From contig CP115858.1 in NCBI GenBank assembly GCA_027920525.1, positions 1,426,001-1,490,000 on the forward strand: 64,000 bases of DNA. Reading direction: 5' to 3'. Positions within the stretch are counted from its first letter, which is position 1; each line of letters begins with the position of its first letter. The stretch is from Chryseobacterium daecheongense. Its GTDB lineage: Bacteria > Bacteroidota > Bacteroidia > Flavobacteriales > Weeksellaceae. The notes below the pieces were generated by a model. The model was not told the DNA's origin, did not search any database, and was given only the letters and a program-made list of their open reading frames with translations. Position numbers and translations under genes: made by a program. This document shows positions 43,704-52,895 of this stretch, one piece after another.

Positions 43704-46700
43704 TTATTTTATTAAACCTTTTATTAAATTTAATCCGATTGTTATTTCATTGATAATTTCCTGCTGTAAAGAGGTGAAATCCATAGTTTCATCCGCTTTC
43801 TTTTCCCAGTATAAAGCAGTTTCTGCCAGCTTTATCAATCCGGCAGTTCCGGCTGTACCTTTTAGTTTGTGAAGAACTTTCTTCAACTCATCTCTGTTTT
43901 CTTCAGCCGATGCAATTCTTATATTATTTTCCGCCTCAGATAGCTGTTGGACCACCAGATCCAGGAAAATCGCTCTAAAATCATCATCGTCTCCCGTTTG
44001 ATCATTGAGAAGATTCAGATCAAGATATTTCTCAGTTTTTACAGTATTTCCTGTTTCTATCGTTTGAACGGAAATGTATTTTTCTAGCATTTCCAAAAGA
44101 TCTGACTGTCTCAGGGGTTTCGGAAGAAAATCATTCATTCCGGACATGATGCATTTTTCCTTTTCACCGATGATGGTTCCTGCTGTTACACCAATGATCG
44201 GAACATCATGATATCCTGGAAGAAGACGAATTTGTTTAGTAGCTTCAATACCGTCCATTACCGGCATTTGGACATCCATCAATATCACCGAAAAATGTTT
44301 GTTTTTACATTGTTCCACTGCTTCCAGTCCATTTACCGATTCTGTAAGCTCAGCATCGGGAATCAAAGATTTCATCATTTTGTTGTTAAGAACCATATTC
44401 ACAGGGTTATCATCAACAAGTAAAACCTTAAGATGTGGTGGAAATAAAAAATTTTCTGCTTCCTGCTCATCAGCTGCCGGTATTTCTTTTACATTATCAT
44501 GTACTACACGTTTTAAAGTTCGGTAGAGTTCTTCTGATTTTATAGGTTTTAACAGGAAGTAGGAATTTTCTTCTTGCCGGAAAGAGTTGAGCACATCATG
44601 CTCTTCCGAAGAAGTATGAAGAATAACCAGGGGTGAAGTTTCATTTTTTTGAGCAAATAATTCCTTAATTTTCTCAATAGTTTCCAACCCTGAAATAATG
44701 GGCATATGATAATCCATCAAAATAACATCAAAATGTTCTCCATCCAATAAAATCTGCAAAGCTTCCATCCCGTTGGCTGCTAATTTTGACCCAATATTTT
44801 TATAGGCCAGCATGTGCTGGAGAATGATCCTGTTCGCCTCATTATCATCAACAATAAGAACTTTTTCTATTTTCAGTTCTTCTTCTTCAATACCTTCAGA
44901 TTCCTCATAGGGAACTTCAATGTCAAAGAAAAATACGGATCCTTTTTCCGGTATACTGTTCAGGGAAAGATGGCTTCCCATATAGCCCAGAATATTATTG
45001 GATATCGTTAGTCCCAGTCCTGTTCCCCCGTAATGCTTGCTGATGGAACTGTTTTCCTGGGTAAAGGCATCAAAAATATGCTGCTGTTTTTCAAGTGGAA
45101 TACCTATCCCGGTATCTCGTACGGAAAATCTTAATGATATATTTTGTCCTGTGATATTCAGCTTTTCTACTTTAAGCTCAATCTCGCCACGATGTGTAAA
45201 TTTAACGGCATTACCCAACAGGTTAATGAGAATCTGTTTCATTCTGGATTCGTCAAGCCAAAGTACTTTCGGCAATCCCTGTTCAATATTGAGTAGCAAC
45301 TCAATGTTTTTTTTCTGTGATTGATAAAGGATCACATTGATTACCTGGCTAACTAAATCATAAACATTCGATCTTTCGATAAGGAGTTCCATTTTTCCAG
45401 ATTCTATTTTCGAAAAATCCAGGATATCATTAATTATATTGAGTAGATTTTCCCCCGATTCATTGATATAATTAAGATATTGAGTCTGTATTTCATTGAG
45501 AGGAGTTTTCAAAAGAAGATCTGAAAATCCGATCACTCCATTCAGAGGGGTGCGGATCTCATGACTCATGTTGGCAAGAAATTCTGATTTTGCTTTGCTT
45601 GCAATATCCGCCATTTTCTTTGCATTTTTGAGTTCTTCGTTGGTTTTTACAATATCGGTAATATTCTGTACAGAGACAATTATTCCACCTATTATGCCAT
45701 CAGAAAGATACCATGGTCCTACTTCCAGGTTATAATGTTGGATGCCTTCTTTATGTGGAACTTCAATGGCAAAATCATCATTTTTATAGACCTTGCCTTC
45801 TAAAGCATTTTTGTAGATGGCCTTTCTTTCTTCAGGAACGTTAGGAGAAATGGTATAAATATTCTCTCCCATCAGCTCCATATTATTCATATTGAATTCT
45901 TCCTTCCAGCTTGTACTTACCGAAACATAATTAAGTTCTTTATCAAACATCGCTACTGCAACGGGAACATAAGTAGCAAAAGACTGCATCATTGCTTCTT
46001 TCTTCTCCAGTTCCAGATATATATTTTTAAAAGCATCAATATCCTGAATGATTCCGTACACCCTGGTACATACTCCGTTTTCAAACTCCGGAATTCCTTT
46101 TACTCTTACCCAGATCGTAACTCCATCATTGCGGACAAGCTGAAATTCCGCATCATAAGGAATACCTTCTGAAACAGCCCGGTTAAATAAGAACTCAACT
46201 TTTTGTTTATCTTCTTCTTTATAAAAACCGATTGCATTTTCAAAGTCGGGCTGGAATTCCTGATCTATTTTATGGATTTCTTTTGCTGTTTTGGACCAGA
46301 TTACAGATTTATTTTTAAGGTTGACTTCCCAGCCACCCACCTGAGCGACCGAGCTCGTTTGCTCAAGCATTTTCTTGGCATAAAGAAGATCCCTTTCCAG
46401 GCTCATTCTTTCCGTTACGTTCAATGCTGTACTTACCACATACGGTTTTCCGTCTTTATCAATTTCCACAAGATTATGGTACATCCAGATCAGTTCTTCA
46501 CCTTCTTTTGACTCGAGGATCATTGTTCCGAAATCTTCCTTATTCTGATTGATACGTTCTAAATATTTTTCCAGCAAAGAACTATTTTGTTCAGGAACGA
46601 GATCTTTCAGATTTAATCCGTTTACTTCTTCCGCAGAATAATGCAGGGTTTCTCTACCTTTTTGATTCACCTCAAGAATATTTCCTTCCATATCGTGCAT

Positions 46701-47606
46701 GCTCATCAACCCGATTGCATTTTCGAAGAAGCTTCTAAAACGGCGTTCGGAACTTTCAAGCTGGCGCTTTTCTTCGATATGCTGGGTAATATTAATGCCG
46801 AAACAAAAAATCTCAGAATGGTCATGGTTTTGCTTCAGGTACCATTCTATAATTATAGCACCAGCGTCTTCAGTTTTTGTGGAGGTAGTAAAAACCAGTT
46901 CTTCATCTGTCTTAAGAAAGTTTTCGAGTTTGAGTTGCCAATCGTCATCCTGCTTTTTTATAATCGTTAAAAAACTTTGATTAACTGCTTTTTTTGGAGC
47001 TATTCCGAATATTTTTTCAAAGGTGGGATTTGCTTCTTTAAGAATAAATTTGTTATCAAGAACGCAAATCAGGTTATTGGAAATATCAAAGGTCTGTTGG
47101 AAATATTCAGCCTGTTTATTCTTTTTTTTGCCGATATATAAATTGGTGATAGCTTCTCCAATTTTTTTCAGAGTATCTATTTGGTTGTCGGAGAGGTTTT
47201 TAGGCTTAAAATCAATAACGCACAGTGTACCTAATGCAAACCCTTCATCATCTATCAGCGGTACCCCTGCATAGAATCGGATACCACTTTCCACAATTAT
47301 AGAATTCCCGGATGATCTGTCGTCAGCAAGTGTATCAGGGATCACCAACACATCTCCGTTTGCAATAGAATACTGGCAAAGTGTATTTTCACGCTCCACA
47401 CTATCCAAAGAAATCCCAATACAGCTCTGTATCATCTGGACATCACTTTCCATAATAGCAATAAGAGAGCTGGGACAGTCGGTAACCAGACAAGCAGTTT
47501 CTGCAAAAATATCTAATTGAGGATCCTTTGGCAGATTCAGAAGATCAAATAGTTCCAGTTTTTTTACTCTCCCCTGTTCATTATTAGGCACTGGATAATT
47601 CCCCAT
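43704..47606 (-). CDS. Hybrid sensor histidine kinase (GAF-PAS-HisKA-HATPase-REC-REC-HPT)
   Basis: This is a 1300-residue cytoplasmic protein with no TM segments seen. GAF is at about 20-155 (ESGIRFYAGVPLIDDEG), then four PAS/PAC units to about 665 (NLICVLDNKFILKEANPTFE, SMHDMEGNILEVNQKG and others). HisKA follows near 690 (FLANMSHEIRTPLNGVIGFS), then HATPase (NLLGNAVKFTHRG, DTGIGIP, GGTGLGLTIS). Two receivers have Asp in VILMDYHMP and VILMDVQMP, and the HPT domain near 1240 has LHKLKGTAGTAG. It is the first gene of the operon and would feed phosphate to the stand-alone receiver. The signal is unknown. Confidence 0.9.
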   Translation of the reverse strand: MGNYPVPNNEQGRVKKLELFDLLNLPKDPQLDIFAETACLVTDCPSSLIAIMESDVQMIQSCIGISLDSVERENTLCQYSIANGDVLVIPDTLADDRSSGNSIIVESGIRFYAGVPLIDDEGFALGTLCVIDFKPKNLSDNQIDTLKKIGEAITNLYIGKKKNKQAEYFQQTFDISNNLICVLDNKFILKEANPTFEKIFGIAPKKAVNQSFLTIIKKQDDDWQLKLENFLKTDEELVFTTSTKTEDAGAIIIEWYLKQNHDHSEIFCFGINITQHIEEKRQLESSERRFRSFFENAIGLMSMHDMEGNILEVNQKGRETLHYSAEEVNGLNLKDLVPEQNSSLLEKYLERINQNKEDFGTMILESKEGEELIWMYHNLVEIDKDGKPYVVSTALNVTERMSLERDLLYAKKMLEQTSSVAQVGGWEVNLKNKSVIWSKTAKEIHKIDQEFQPDFENAIGFYKEEDKQKVEFLFNRAVSEGIPYDAEFQLVRNDGVTIWVRVKGIPEFENGVCTRVYGIIQDIDAFKNIYLELEKKEAMMQSFATYVPVAVAMFDKELNYVSVSTSWKEEFNMNNMELMGENIYTISPNVPEERKAIYKNALEGKVYKNDDFAIEVPHKEGIQHYNLEVGPWYLSDGIIGGIIVSVQNITDIVKTNEELKNAKKMADIASKAKSEFLANMSHEIRTPLNGVIGFSDLLLKTPLNEIQTQYLNYINESGENLLNIINDILDFSKIESGKMELLIERSNVYDLVSQVINVILYQSQKKNIELLLNIEQGLPKVLWLDESRMKQILINLLGNAVKFTHRGEIELKVEKLNITGQNISLRFSVRDTGIGIPLEKQQHIFDAFTQENSSISKHYGGTGLGLTISNNILGYMGSHLSLNSIPEKGSVFFFDIEVPYEESEGIEEEELKIEKVLIVDDNEANRIILQHMLAYKNIGSKLAANGMEALQILLDGEHFDVILMDYHMPIISGLETIEKIKELFAQKNETSPLVILHTSSEEHDVLNSFRQEENSYFLLKPIKSEELYRTLKRVVHDNVKEIPAADEQEAENFLFPPHLKVLLVDDNPVNMVLNNKMMKSLIPDAELTESVNGLEAVEQCKNKHFSVILMDVQMPVMDGIEATKQIRLLPGYHDVPIIGVTAGTIIGEKEKCIMSGMNDFLPKPLRQSDLLEMLEKYISVQTIETGNTVKTEKYLDLNLLNDQTGDDDDFRAIFLDLVVQQLSEAENNIRIASAEENRDELKKVLHKLKGTAGTAGLIKLAETALYWEKKADETMDFTSLQQEIINEITIGLNLIKGLIK

Positions 47607-47983
47607 AACATTAACTAATATTTTGTTTTATGTTAAATATAGTTATAAAATCATTATGGGAAACTATTTTTTTACAACATCGTCAGCATATTCAATTAAT
47701 ATTATTTAATAGTACATTACGATTACAAATATTCAAAATTACAGTTGCGGAAAATTTAATCTTCAATAAAAATATCTGATAAAACGATTATTACATTTCC
47801 ATTCCGGTTTAACTCATTCAATCGGAGTCAATTGTCGATAAAATTATTTGATAACAATCTCATCAAGGCCACAAGACTCATGCAAAGATTACATTCTTCG
47901 ATGCCGTTTTTTAATTTTAAAATTCGTTGCTGTAATGACAGATTGAGCGACAATATTCATTTTGAGTTGATAACTTAAAAAAG
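47607..47983. other. 377-base gene-free stretch
   Basis: AT-rich sequence between the hybrid kinase start and the DUF2867 gene end. It must hold the kinase promoter, but no perfect TAnnTTTG box or strong hairpin was found. No coding remnant was recognised. Confidence 0.5.
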
Positions 47984-49414
47984 TCACTCTTTTGCTAATC
48001 TCCTTACCATACCTTTAAAAATAATCCCATGAAATGGTAAAACAGAATACCAGTATAATCTCCCGGTCAGTCCATGCGGCCGAAAAACCGCTTTTTGCCA
48101 AAGCTTTCCTTTATAAGTTTTAAACATGAGCCATGCCTCACCGGGAAGTTTCATTTCTGCGAAGAGAATAAGTTTTCCTTCTTCTTTGTTTGCATATAAA
48201 ACACGCCAAAAATCCAAAGCATCACCTTCGTGAAGTTGATCGGGATGTGTTCTCCCACGCCGCAATCCGGGTCCGCCAATCAATAGATCCAAAAACCCCC
48301 GTATTTTCCATAGGCTTTGCCCGTACCAGCCGTTTGTTCCTCCTAAAGAAAAAACCCGGTTCAGACATTTTTCACGATCATCGTATTCTGCAGTTCTTAG
48401 ATCCGTAAAGCATCCATATTTTGGGACATCAAGATAATTTTTCAGATTGGAATCACTTCTGCTGCTGATAAAGCTATCCTTCCAGCTTGATATAATTTCC
48501 TTATCCTGAATTTTAGCGAGAGTTCTTCTTAAGGCTGTATCATATGAAAGTGGCTGAACACCTGTAATCTGTTTTATTTCCAGTAAGCTTTCTGGCCTGC
48601 ATACCACCTCAATTTTCATACTTCCAACCAGTGCGGAAGCCAAATTATAGGATGTCGAAGTAATAAAATACAACCAATACGAGGACAGTTTGGGTGTCAT
48701 TACAGGAACTGTAAAAATCTTTCTTTTCAGCCCTCTAATTTTAGCAAATTCCAAGAGCATTTCTTTATAAGTCAACACATTATCACAACCTATATCAAAA
48801 TTTCTACGATAGGCCTTTTCTTTAAATAATGTAAAAATCAGAAAATCAAGAACGTTGGCAATTCCTATCGGCTGACATTTTGTGTGAAGCCACCTTGGAG
48901 CGATCATTATGGGTAATTTTTCTACCAGATCTCTTATAATTTCAAAAGAAGCACTTCCTGATCCAATGATAATTCCGGCTCTTAAGACCGTGGCAGGAAT
49001 TTTACATTGCATAAGATTCTTTTCAACCTCAAACCGGGAACTTAAATGTTGGGATAATTCTTTTTCGTTGACCAGACCCGAAAGATAAATGATGTGTTTG
49101 CATTCCGTGTTCTCAATAAAATTGGAAAAGTTAACAGCGCATTCTTTTTCTTTTTCAGCATAATCATTGCTATTGCTCATCGAATGCATAAGATAATACG
49201 CTCCTGAAATATCTTTCGGAATATTTTCCAGGGTTTCAGGTTTTAAAAAATCTACTTCCACTACCTCCACCTGATTATCGTTAATATCGACACTTTTGGA
49301 AAAACGATTTTTATCTCTGCAACAACAGATAACCCGATAACCCTGAGCAGCGATAACGTCGATCATTCTTTTTCCGATGTATCCGGTTGCGCCGGTGAGC
49401 AGAATTTTTTTCAT
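47984..49414 (-). CDS. SDR-type NAD(P)-binding protein with C-terminal DUF2867
   Basis: This is a 476-residue protein. The N-terminal Rossmann domain begins KKILLTGATGYIGKRM (GxxGxxG), with SGL and RAGIIIGSGS later, as in atypical (NmrA-like) SDRs. The C-terminal 150 residues are DUF2867 (GTNGWYGQSLWKIRGFLDLL, GGPGLRRGR, GEAWLMFK). The domain pair is common in Bacteroidota next to photolyase genes. Its stop-side neighbour ribA is upstream by 48 bases on the same strand, so the two may be cotranscribed. Substrate unknown. Confidence 0.85.
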   Translation of the reverse strand: MKKILLTGATGYIGKRMIDVIAAQGYRVICCCRDKNRFSKSVDINDNQVEVVEVDFLKPETLENIPKDISGAYYLMHSMSNSNDYAEKEKECAVNFSNFIENTECKHIIYLSGLVNEKELSQHLSSRFEVEKNLMQCKIPATVLRAGIIIGSGSASFEIIRDLVEKLPIMIAPRWLHTKCQPIGIANVLDFLIFTLFKEKAYRRNFDIGCDNVLTYKEMLLEFAKIRGLKRKIFTVPVMTPKLSSYWLYFITSTSYNLASALVGSMKIEVVCRPESLLEIKQITGVQPLSYDTALRRTLAKIQDKEIISSWKDSFISSRSDSNLKNYLDVPKYGCFTDLRTAEYDDREKCLNRVFSLGGTNGWYGQSLWKIRGFLDLLIGGPGLRRGRTHPDQLHEGDALDFWRVLYANKEEGKLILFAEMKLPGEAWLMFKTYKGKLWQKAVFRPHGLTGRLYWYSVLPFHGIIFKGMVRRLAKE

Positions 49415-49462
49415 AGGATTAGGCTTTGGTGGTTTGACAATGTTTGCCGGTGAAAGAAAAAA

Positions 49463-50053
49463 TTATACCTTTTCTAAAAGATGTCCGAAATAATCTTTCT
49501 TTTTTGCCAGGTAACTTTCATTGACCTCATTCGACTCTATTTCCAGCGGAATTCTATTCTTTAGCTTAATTCCACTGTTATCAAGAGATTTCAGCTTTTC
49601 AGGATTGTTGGTCAGCAGATTAATTTCATTTACTTTTAAAATCTTCAGCACTTCTATCGCGATATCAAAATTTCTGCCATCAGCCGGTAATCCCAGTTTC
49701 AGATTAGCTTCTACCGTGTCAAAGCCTTTTTCCTGAAGTGCATAAGCTCTCAATTTGTTGATGATTCCGATATTCCGACCTTCCTGACGCAGATAAATAA
49801 TCATTCCGCCGTTCTCATGCACATATTTCATAGCAGCATCCAGCTGTTGCCCGCACTCGCATTTTTTAGAATGAAAAACTTCGCCGGTGATACACTCCGA
49901 ATGAAAACGCACATTCACCGCAGTACTAAAATCTGTATTTTCCGCCACCCAAACCAGATTCGGATTCCAATCATCTTCGAACTCTGAAAATGCATAAACA
50001 GTAAACATTCCAAAATCAGTTGGAATATTCGATTGCGCTTGTATTGTCAACAT
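49463..50053 (-). CDS. ribA: GTP cyclohydrolase II
   Basis: This 196-residue protein opens the GTP ring in the first step of riboflavin synthesis. The motifs are complete: FHSECITGEVFHSKKCECG with three zinc Cys (C-x10-C-x-C), YLRQEGRNIGIINK and LGLPADGR near 124, and LTNNP. It is a stand-alone GCH II without the RibB half. It sits in the photolyase cluster, divergent from the photolyase, so it may raise flavin (and lumazine) supply together with light repair rather than serve housekeeping alone. That is inference. Confidence 0.92.
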   Translation of the reverse strand: MLTIQAQSNIPTDFGMFTVYAFSEFEDDWNPNLVWVAENTDFSTAVNVRFHSECITGEVFHSKKCECGQQLDAAMKYVHENGGMIIYLRQEGRNIGIINKLRAYALQEKGFDTVEANLKLGLPADGRNFDIAIEVLKILKVNEINLLTNNPEKLKSLDNSGIKLKNRIPLEIESNEVNESYLAKKKDYFGHLLEKV

Positions 50054-50081
50054 AATTTAAAAATTAAAAAATCATATAGTA

Positions 50082-50089
50082 CAAATTTA
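50082..50089 (-). promoter_or_regulatory. Candidate -7 box for ribA
   Basis: TAAATTTG on the minus strand, 28 bases before the ribA ATG at 50053. Confidence 0.4.
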
Positions 50090-50122
50090 TACTTTATTTT
50101 AAATAAAAATAAAATTATTTAC

Positions 50123-50130
50123 TAAATTTG
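50123..50130 (+). promoter_or_regulatory. Candidate -7 box toward the photolyase
   Basis: TAAATTTG on the plus strand. It lies 260 bases before the photolyase ATG, so a long leader would result; the rest of this 338-base gap shows no gene and no other perfect box. Confidence 0.3.
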
Positions 50131-50391
50131 TAGATAAATACATTTTCTTGTGCAGGAAAATCCAATATCACACAGGAAAAAAAACTGAATTATATATTGA
50201 ATACCAAAAAGTTATAATAAATGAAAGAGAAGTCCCGGATCAATGTTTCACTAATTACAACCTTTCGAAATTAATTTTTTTGACAAGGTGAAATAAAATA
50301 AAATAAAATTGAGCACTGATAAATAACAACCGGCCTTTTAATCCAGAGAACAGGCAAAACTTTACAACCCTAAGCAAGAATTCAGACGATT

Positions 50392-51870
50392 ATGGCTAAA
50401 ATAATAAAACATACCGCTCAACTGATTTTTCCGCATCAGCTTTTTGAGGATACTGATTACCTTATCCAAGATCAGCCGGTATTTTTGATAGAGGAATTCT
50501 TATTTTTCAGGCAATATGCGTTTCATAAACAGAAGATAGCTTTTCATCGTGCGACAATGAAGTTCTATGAACATACATTGAAAAAATCCGGTTTTGAGGT
50601 TGAATATATCGAAAGTTCATCAAAATACTCAGACATCAGAAACTTAATTCTGAAACTGGAAAACGACCATTTTAAAACTATAAAAACGACAGATGTTTGT
50701 GATAATTGGCTGGAAAAAAGATTAAGACAAACCAAATTAGATCTTGAAATTCATGACAGCTCTCTTTTTTTGAATACCAAAGAAGAGCTGAAAGATTACT
50801 TTGAAGGGAAGAAATCATACCATCAGACTGATTTTTACAAGCAGCAGAGAATCACCCGGAATATCCTGATGAAGGCAGGAAAACCGCTGGGAGGAAAATG
50901 GACCTATGATACGGAAAACCGAAGAAAATATCCTAAAAATAAAAAAGCACCTTTCATATATTTCCCGACAAACAATCAATATTATGAGGAGGCGAAAGAA
51001 TATACCGAAAAACATTTTTCAAAAAATTACGGAATTCTTACAGATGAACAGCTTTATCCTACAACTTTCAAAGAAGCTGAAAAATGGCTTGAGCAATTCC
51101 TGGAAATGCGTTTTCCGGAATTTGGCATTTATGAAGACAGCATCGTGGAGAAAGAATATTTTCTGCATCACAGTGTTCTTTCTCCATTAATGAATGTAGG
51201 ACTTTTAACTGCGGAAAATGTTTTGGAAAAAGCCATTTCCTTTGCAAAGGAAAATGATATTCCGGTAAACTCACTGGAAGGTTTTGTTAGACAAATTTTA
51301 GGATGGAGAGAATTTGTCCGGGGCGTTTATCTTTATCAGGGTGTAGATCAGCGGAATAAAAATTACTGGAAACACAAGCAAAAACTTCCGGCATCTTTTT
51401 ATACTGCTAAAACGGGAATCCAGCCAGTTGACAGCTCAATTCAGAAAATTTTAAAAACCGGCTATGCACACCACATCGAAAGGCTGATGATTTTTGCTAA
51501 TTTAATGAACCTCTGCCAATTCGATCCTGATGAAGTATATCAGTGGTTTATGGAAATGTTCATTGATTCTTATGACTGGGTAATGGTTCCGAATGTATAT
51601 GGAATGAGCACCTTTTCGGATGGTGGCAAAATGAGTACGAAACCCTACATCAGTGGCAGCAATTACATCAAAAAAATGAGCGATTATCCTAACGGAGAAT
51701 GGGCAGAACAATGGGATTCACTTTTCTGGAACTTCATCAATGATAACAAGGATTTTTTCGCCAAAAACCCAAGGCTGGGCATGATGTTGAGAACGCTTGA
51801 AAAAATGCCGGAAGAACAAAGGAAAGAGCATATAAAGAGAGCAAAAGCATTTATTGAAAATCTGAAATAA
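50392..51870 (+). CDS. Photolyase/cryptochrome of FeS-BCP architecture lacking the Fe-S ligands
   Basis: This 492-residue protein follows the FeS-BCP (PhrB/CryB) pattern: LIFPHQLFED at the start, FVRQILGWREFVRGVYL near 303, KTGYAHHIERLMIFANL near 362, and NVYGMSTFSDGGKMSTKPYI near 403. It should repair UV photoproducts with FAD. In PhrB-type enzymes four Cys hold a [4Fe-4S] cluster. Here the first site reads TGIQPVDSSI and the last three would lie in MSDYPNGEWAEQWDSLFW, with no Cys at any of them. Only two Cys occur in the whole protein. Its stop overlaps the TIGR03643 start (TAATG). Confidence 0.85.
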   Translation: MAKIIKHTAQLIFPHQLFEDTDYLIQDQPVFLIEEFLFFRQYAFHKQKIAFHRATMKFYEHTLKKSGFEVEYIESSSKYSDIRNLILKLENDHFKTIKTTDVCDNWLEKRLRQTKLDLEIHDSSLFLNTKEELKDYFEGKKSYHQTDFYKQQRITRNILMKAGKPLGGKWTYDTENRRKYPKNKKAPFIYFPTNNQYYEEAKEYTEKHFSKNYGILTDEQLYPTTFKEAEKWLEQFLEMRFPEFGIYEDSIVEKEYFLHHSVLSPLMNVGLLTAENVLEKAISFAKENDIPVNSLEGFVRQILGWREFVRGVYLYQGVDQRNKNYWKHKQKLPASFYTAKTGIQPVDSSIQKILKTGYAHHIERLMIFANLMNLCQFDPDEVYQWFMEMFIDSYDWVMVPNVYGMSTFSDGGKMSTKPYISGSNYIKKMSDYPNGEWAEQWDSLFWNFINDNKDFFAKNPRLGMMLRTLEKMPEEQRKEHIKRAKAFIENLK

Positions 51871-52151
51871 TGAATAAAAATTTCAACATACGGGAAAGGG
51901 ACCGGATTATCGAGATGGCCTGGGAAGACCGTACTCCATTTGAAGCTATAGCATTTCAGTTTGGGATCAGAGAATCTGAAGTGATTGAAATAATGCGTGC
52001 TGAATTAAAAGAATCGAGTTTTAAACTTTGGAGAACGAGGGTGAATTCCGGGGTGAGTCAAAAACATTTAAAAAAGCGAAATGAAGATATCATTCGCTTT
52101 AAATGCAGTAGACAAAGAACCATTAGCAATAATAAAATTTCTAAAAGATAA
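51870..52151 (+). CDS. TIGR03643 family protein
   Basis: This 93-residue protein matches the TIGR03643 signature: RDRIIEMAWEDRTPFEAIAF, then GIRESEVIEIMRAELKESSF and KLWRTRV. The family is small, of unknown function, and usually lies beside photolyase genes in marine and soil Bacteroidota and proteobacteria. The helix-turn-helix-like middle suggests nucleic-acid binding. Translation is coupled to the photolyase. The C-terminal 20 residues are basic. Confidence 0.85.
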   Translation: MNKNFNIRERDRIIEMAWEDRTPFEAIAFQFGIRESEVIEIMRAELKESSFKLWRTRVNSGVSQKHLKKRNEDIIRFKCSRQRTISNNKISKR

Positions 52152-52161
52152 TAGAGTAATC

Positions 52162-52860
52162 ATGAAAAATATTATCATCGTCGGATGTGGAAAAGGAATT
52201 GGACATGCAACAGCAGAAATCCTTTCCGAACAAAATAAAATCATAGGAATTTCAAGAACAATAAATCCCGGGGTAAATCACGCTAATATAACATTCCATC
52301 AAATGGATATTCTTTCCGGAAATTTAGATGAAATTACTTTTCCTGAAGTTGTAGACGGACTGGTGTACTCTCCCGGAAGCATTAATCTGAAACCGTTTAA
52401 CAGGCTTTCCATAGATGAGTTCAAGAATGATTTTGAAATTAATGTGATAGGAGCAGTGAAAGTTATTCAAAAGCTTTTACCGAATCTTAAAAAATCTGAA
52501 AGTGCCTCTATTGTACTTTTCAGTTCTGTAGCGGCAAAACTGGGAATGCCGTTTCACTCTTCAATTGCTGCCAGCAAAAACGCTGTGGAAGGTCTTACCA
52601 AAAGTTTAGCGGCTGAATTTTCGGCACATAAAATCAGGGTAAATGCCATTGCCCCTTCTTTGACAGATACTGAGCTCGCCTCAAGCCTCTTATCAACTCC
52701 TGAAAAAAAGGAAGCATCCGCTAAAAGGCATCCTCTGCAAAGAATTGGAAATGCTGAAGAAATCGCGGAAATGACAGCTTTTTTAATTTCCGATAAATCT
52801 TCCTGGATTACGGGCCAGATTTTTGGAATCGACGGTGGAATGGGAAGTGTGAAACTTTAA
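52162..52860 (+). CDS. Short-chain dehydrogenase-like protein with altered catalytic Tyr
   Basis: The ATG at 52162 gives 232 residues beginning MKNIIIVGCGKGIGHATAEI, the NAD(P)-binding glycine motif. NVIGAVKV and VLFSSVAAKLGMP with the catalytic Ser follow, but the YxxxK position reads HSSIAASKNAV, so Tyr is Ile. Later parts (INAIAPSLTDTELA, GQIFGIDGGMGS) are typical of classical SDRs. Loss of Tyr argues for a binding or non-redox role. It lies 10 bases after TIGR03643 and is the third gene of the photolyase operon. Confidence 0.82.
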   Translation: MKNIIIVGCGKGIGHATAEILSEQNKIIGISRTINPGVNHANITFHQMDILSGNLDEITFPEVVDGLVYSPGSINLKPFNRLSIDEFKNDFEINVIGAVKVIQKLLPNLKKSESASIVLFSSVAAKLGMPFHSSIAASKNAVEGLTKSLAAEFSAHKIRVNAIAPSLTDTELASSLLSTPEKKEASAKRHPLQRIGNAEEIAEMTAFLISDKSSWITGQIFGIDGGMGSVKL

Positions 52861-52883
52861 CGTAAAAAGATATATTTTTAGAT

Positions 52884-52891
52884 TAAATTTG
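52884..52891 (+). promoter_or_regulatory. Candidate -7 box directly before the MarR start
   Basis: TAAATTTG ends 4 bases before the ATG at 52896, so transcription would begin at or next to the start codon (leaderless mRNA). Confidence 0.35.
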
Positions 52892-52895
52892 TGCC

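Noticed and set aside
43375..43872. 165-residue plus-strand frame
   Set aside because: Shadow of the receiver and HPT coding region.
52081..52161. Upstream start for the SDR gene
   Set aside because: It overlaps TIGR03643 and adds 27 unrelated residues before the Rossmann start MKNIIIVGCGKGIG.
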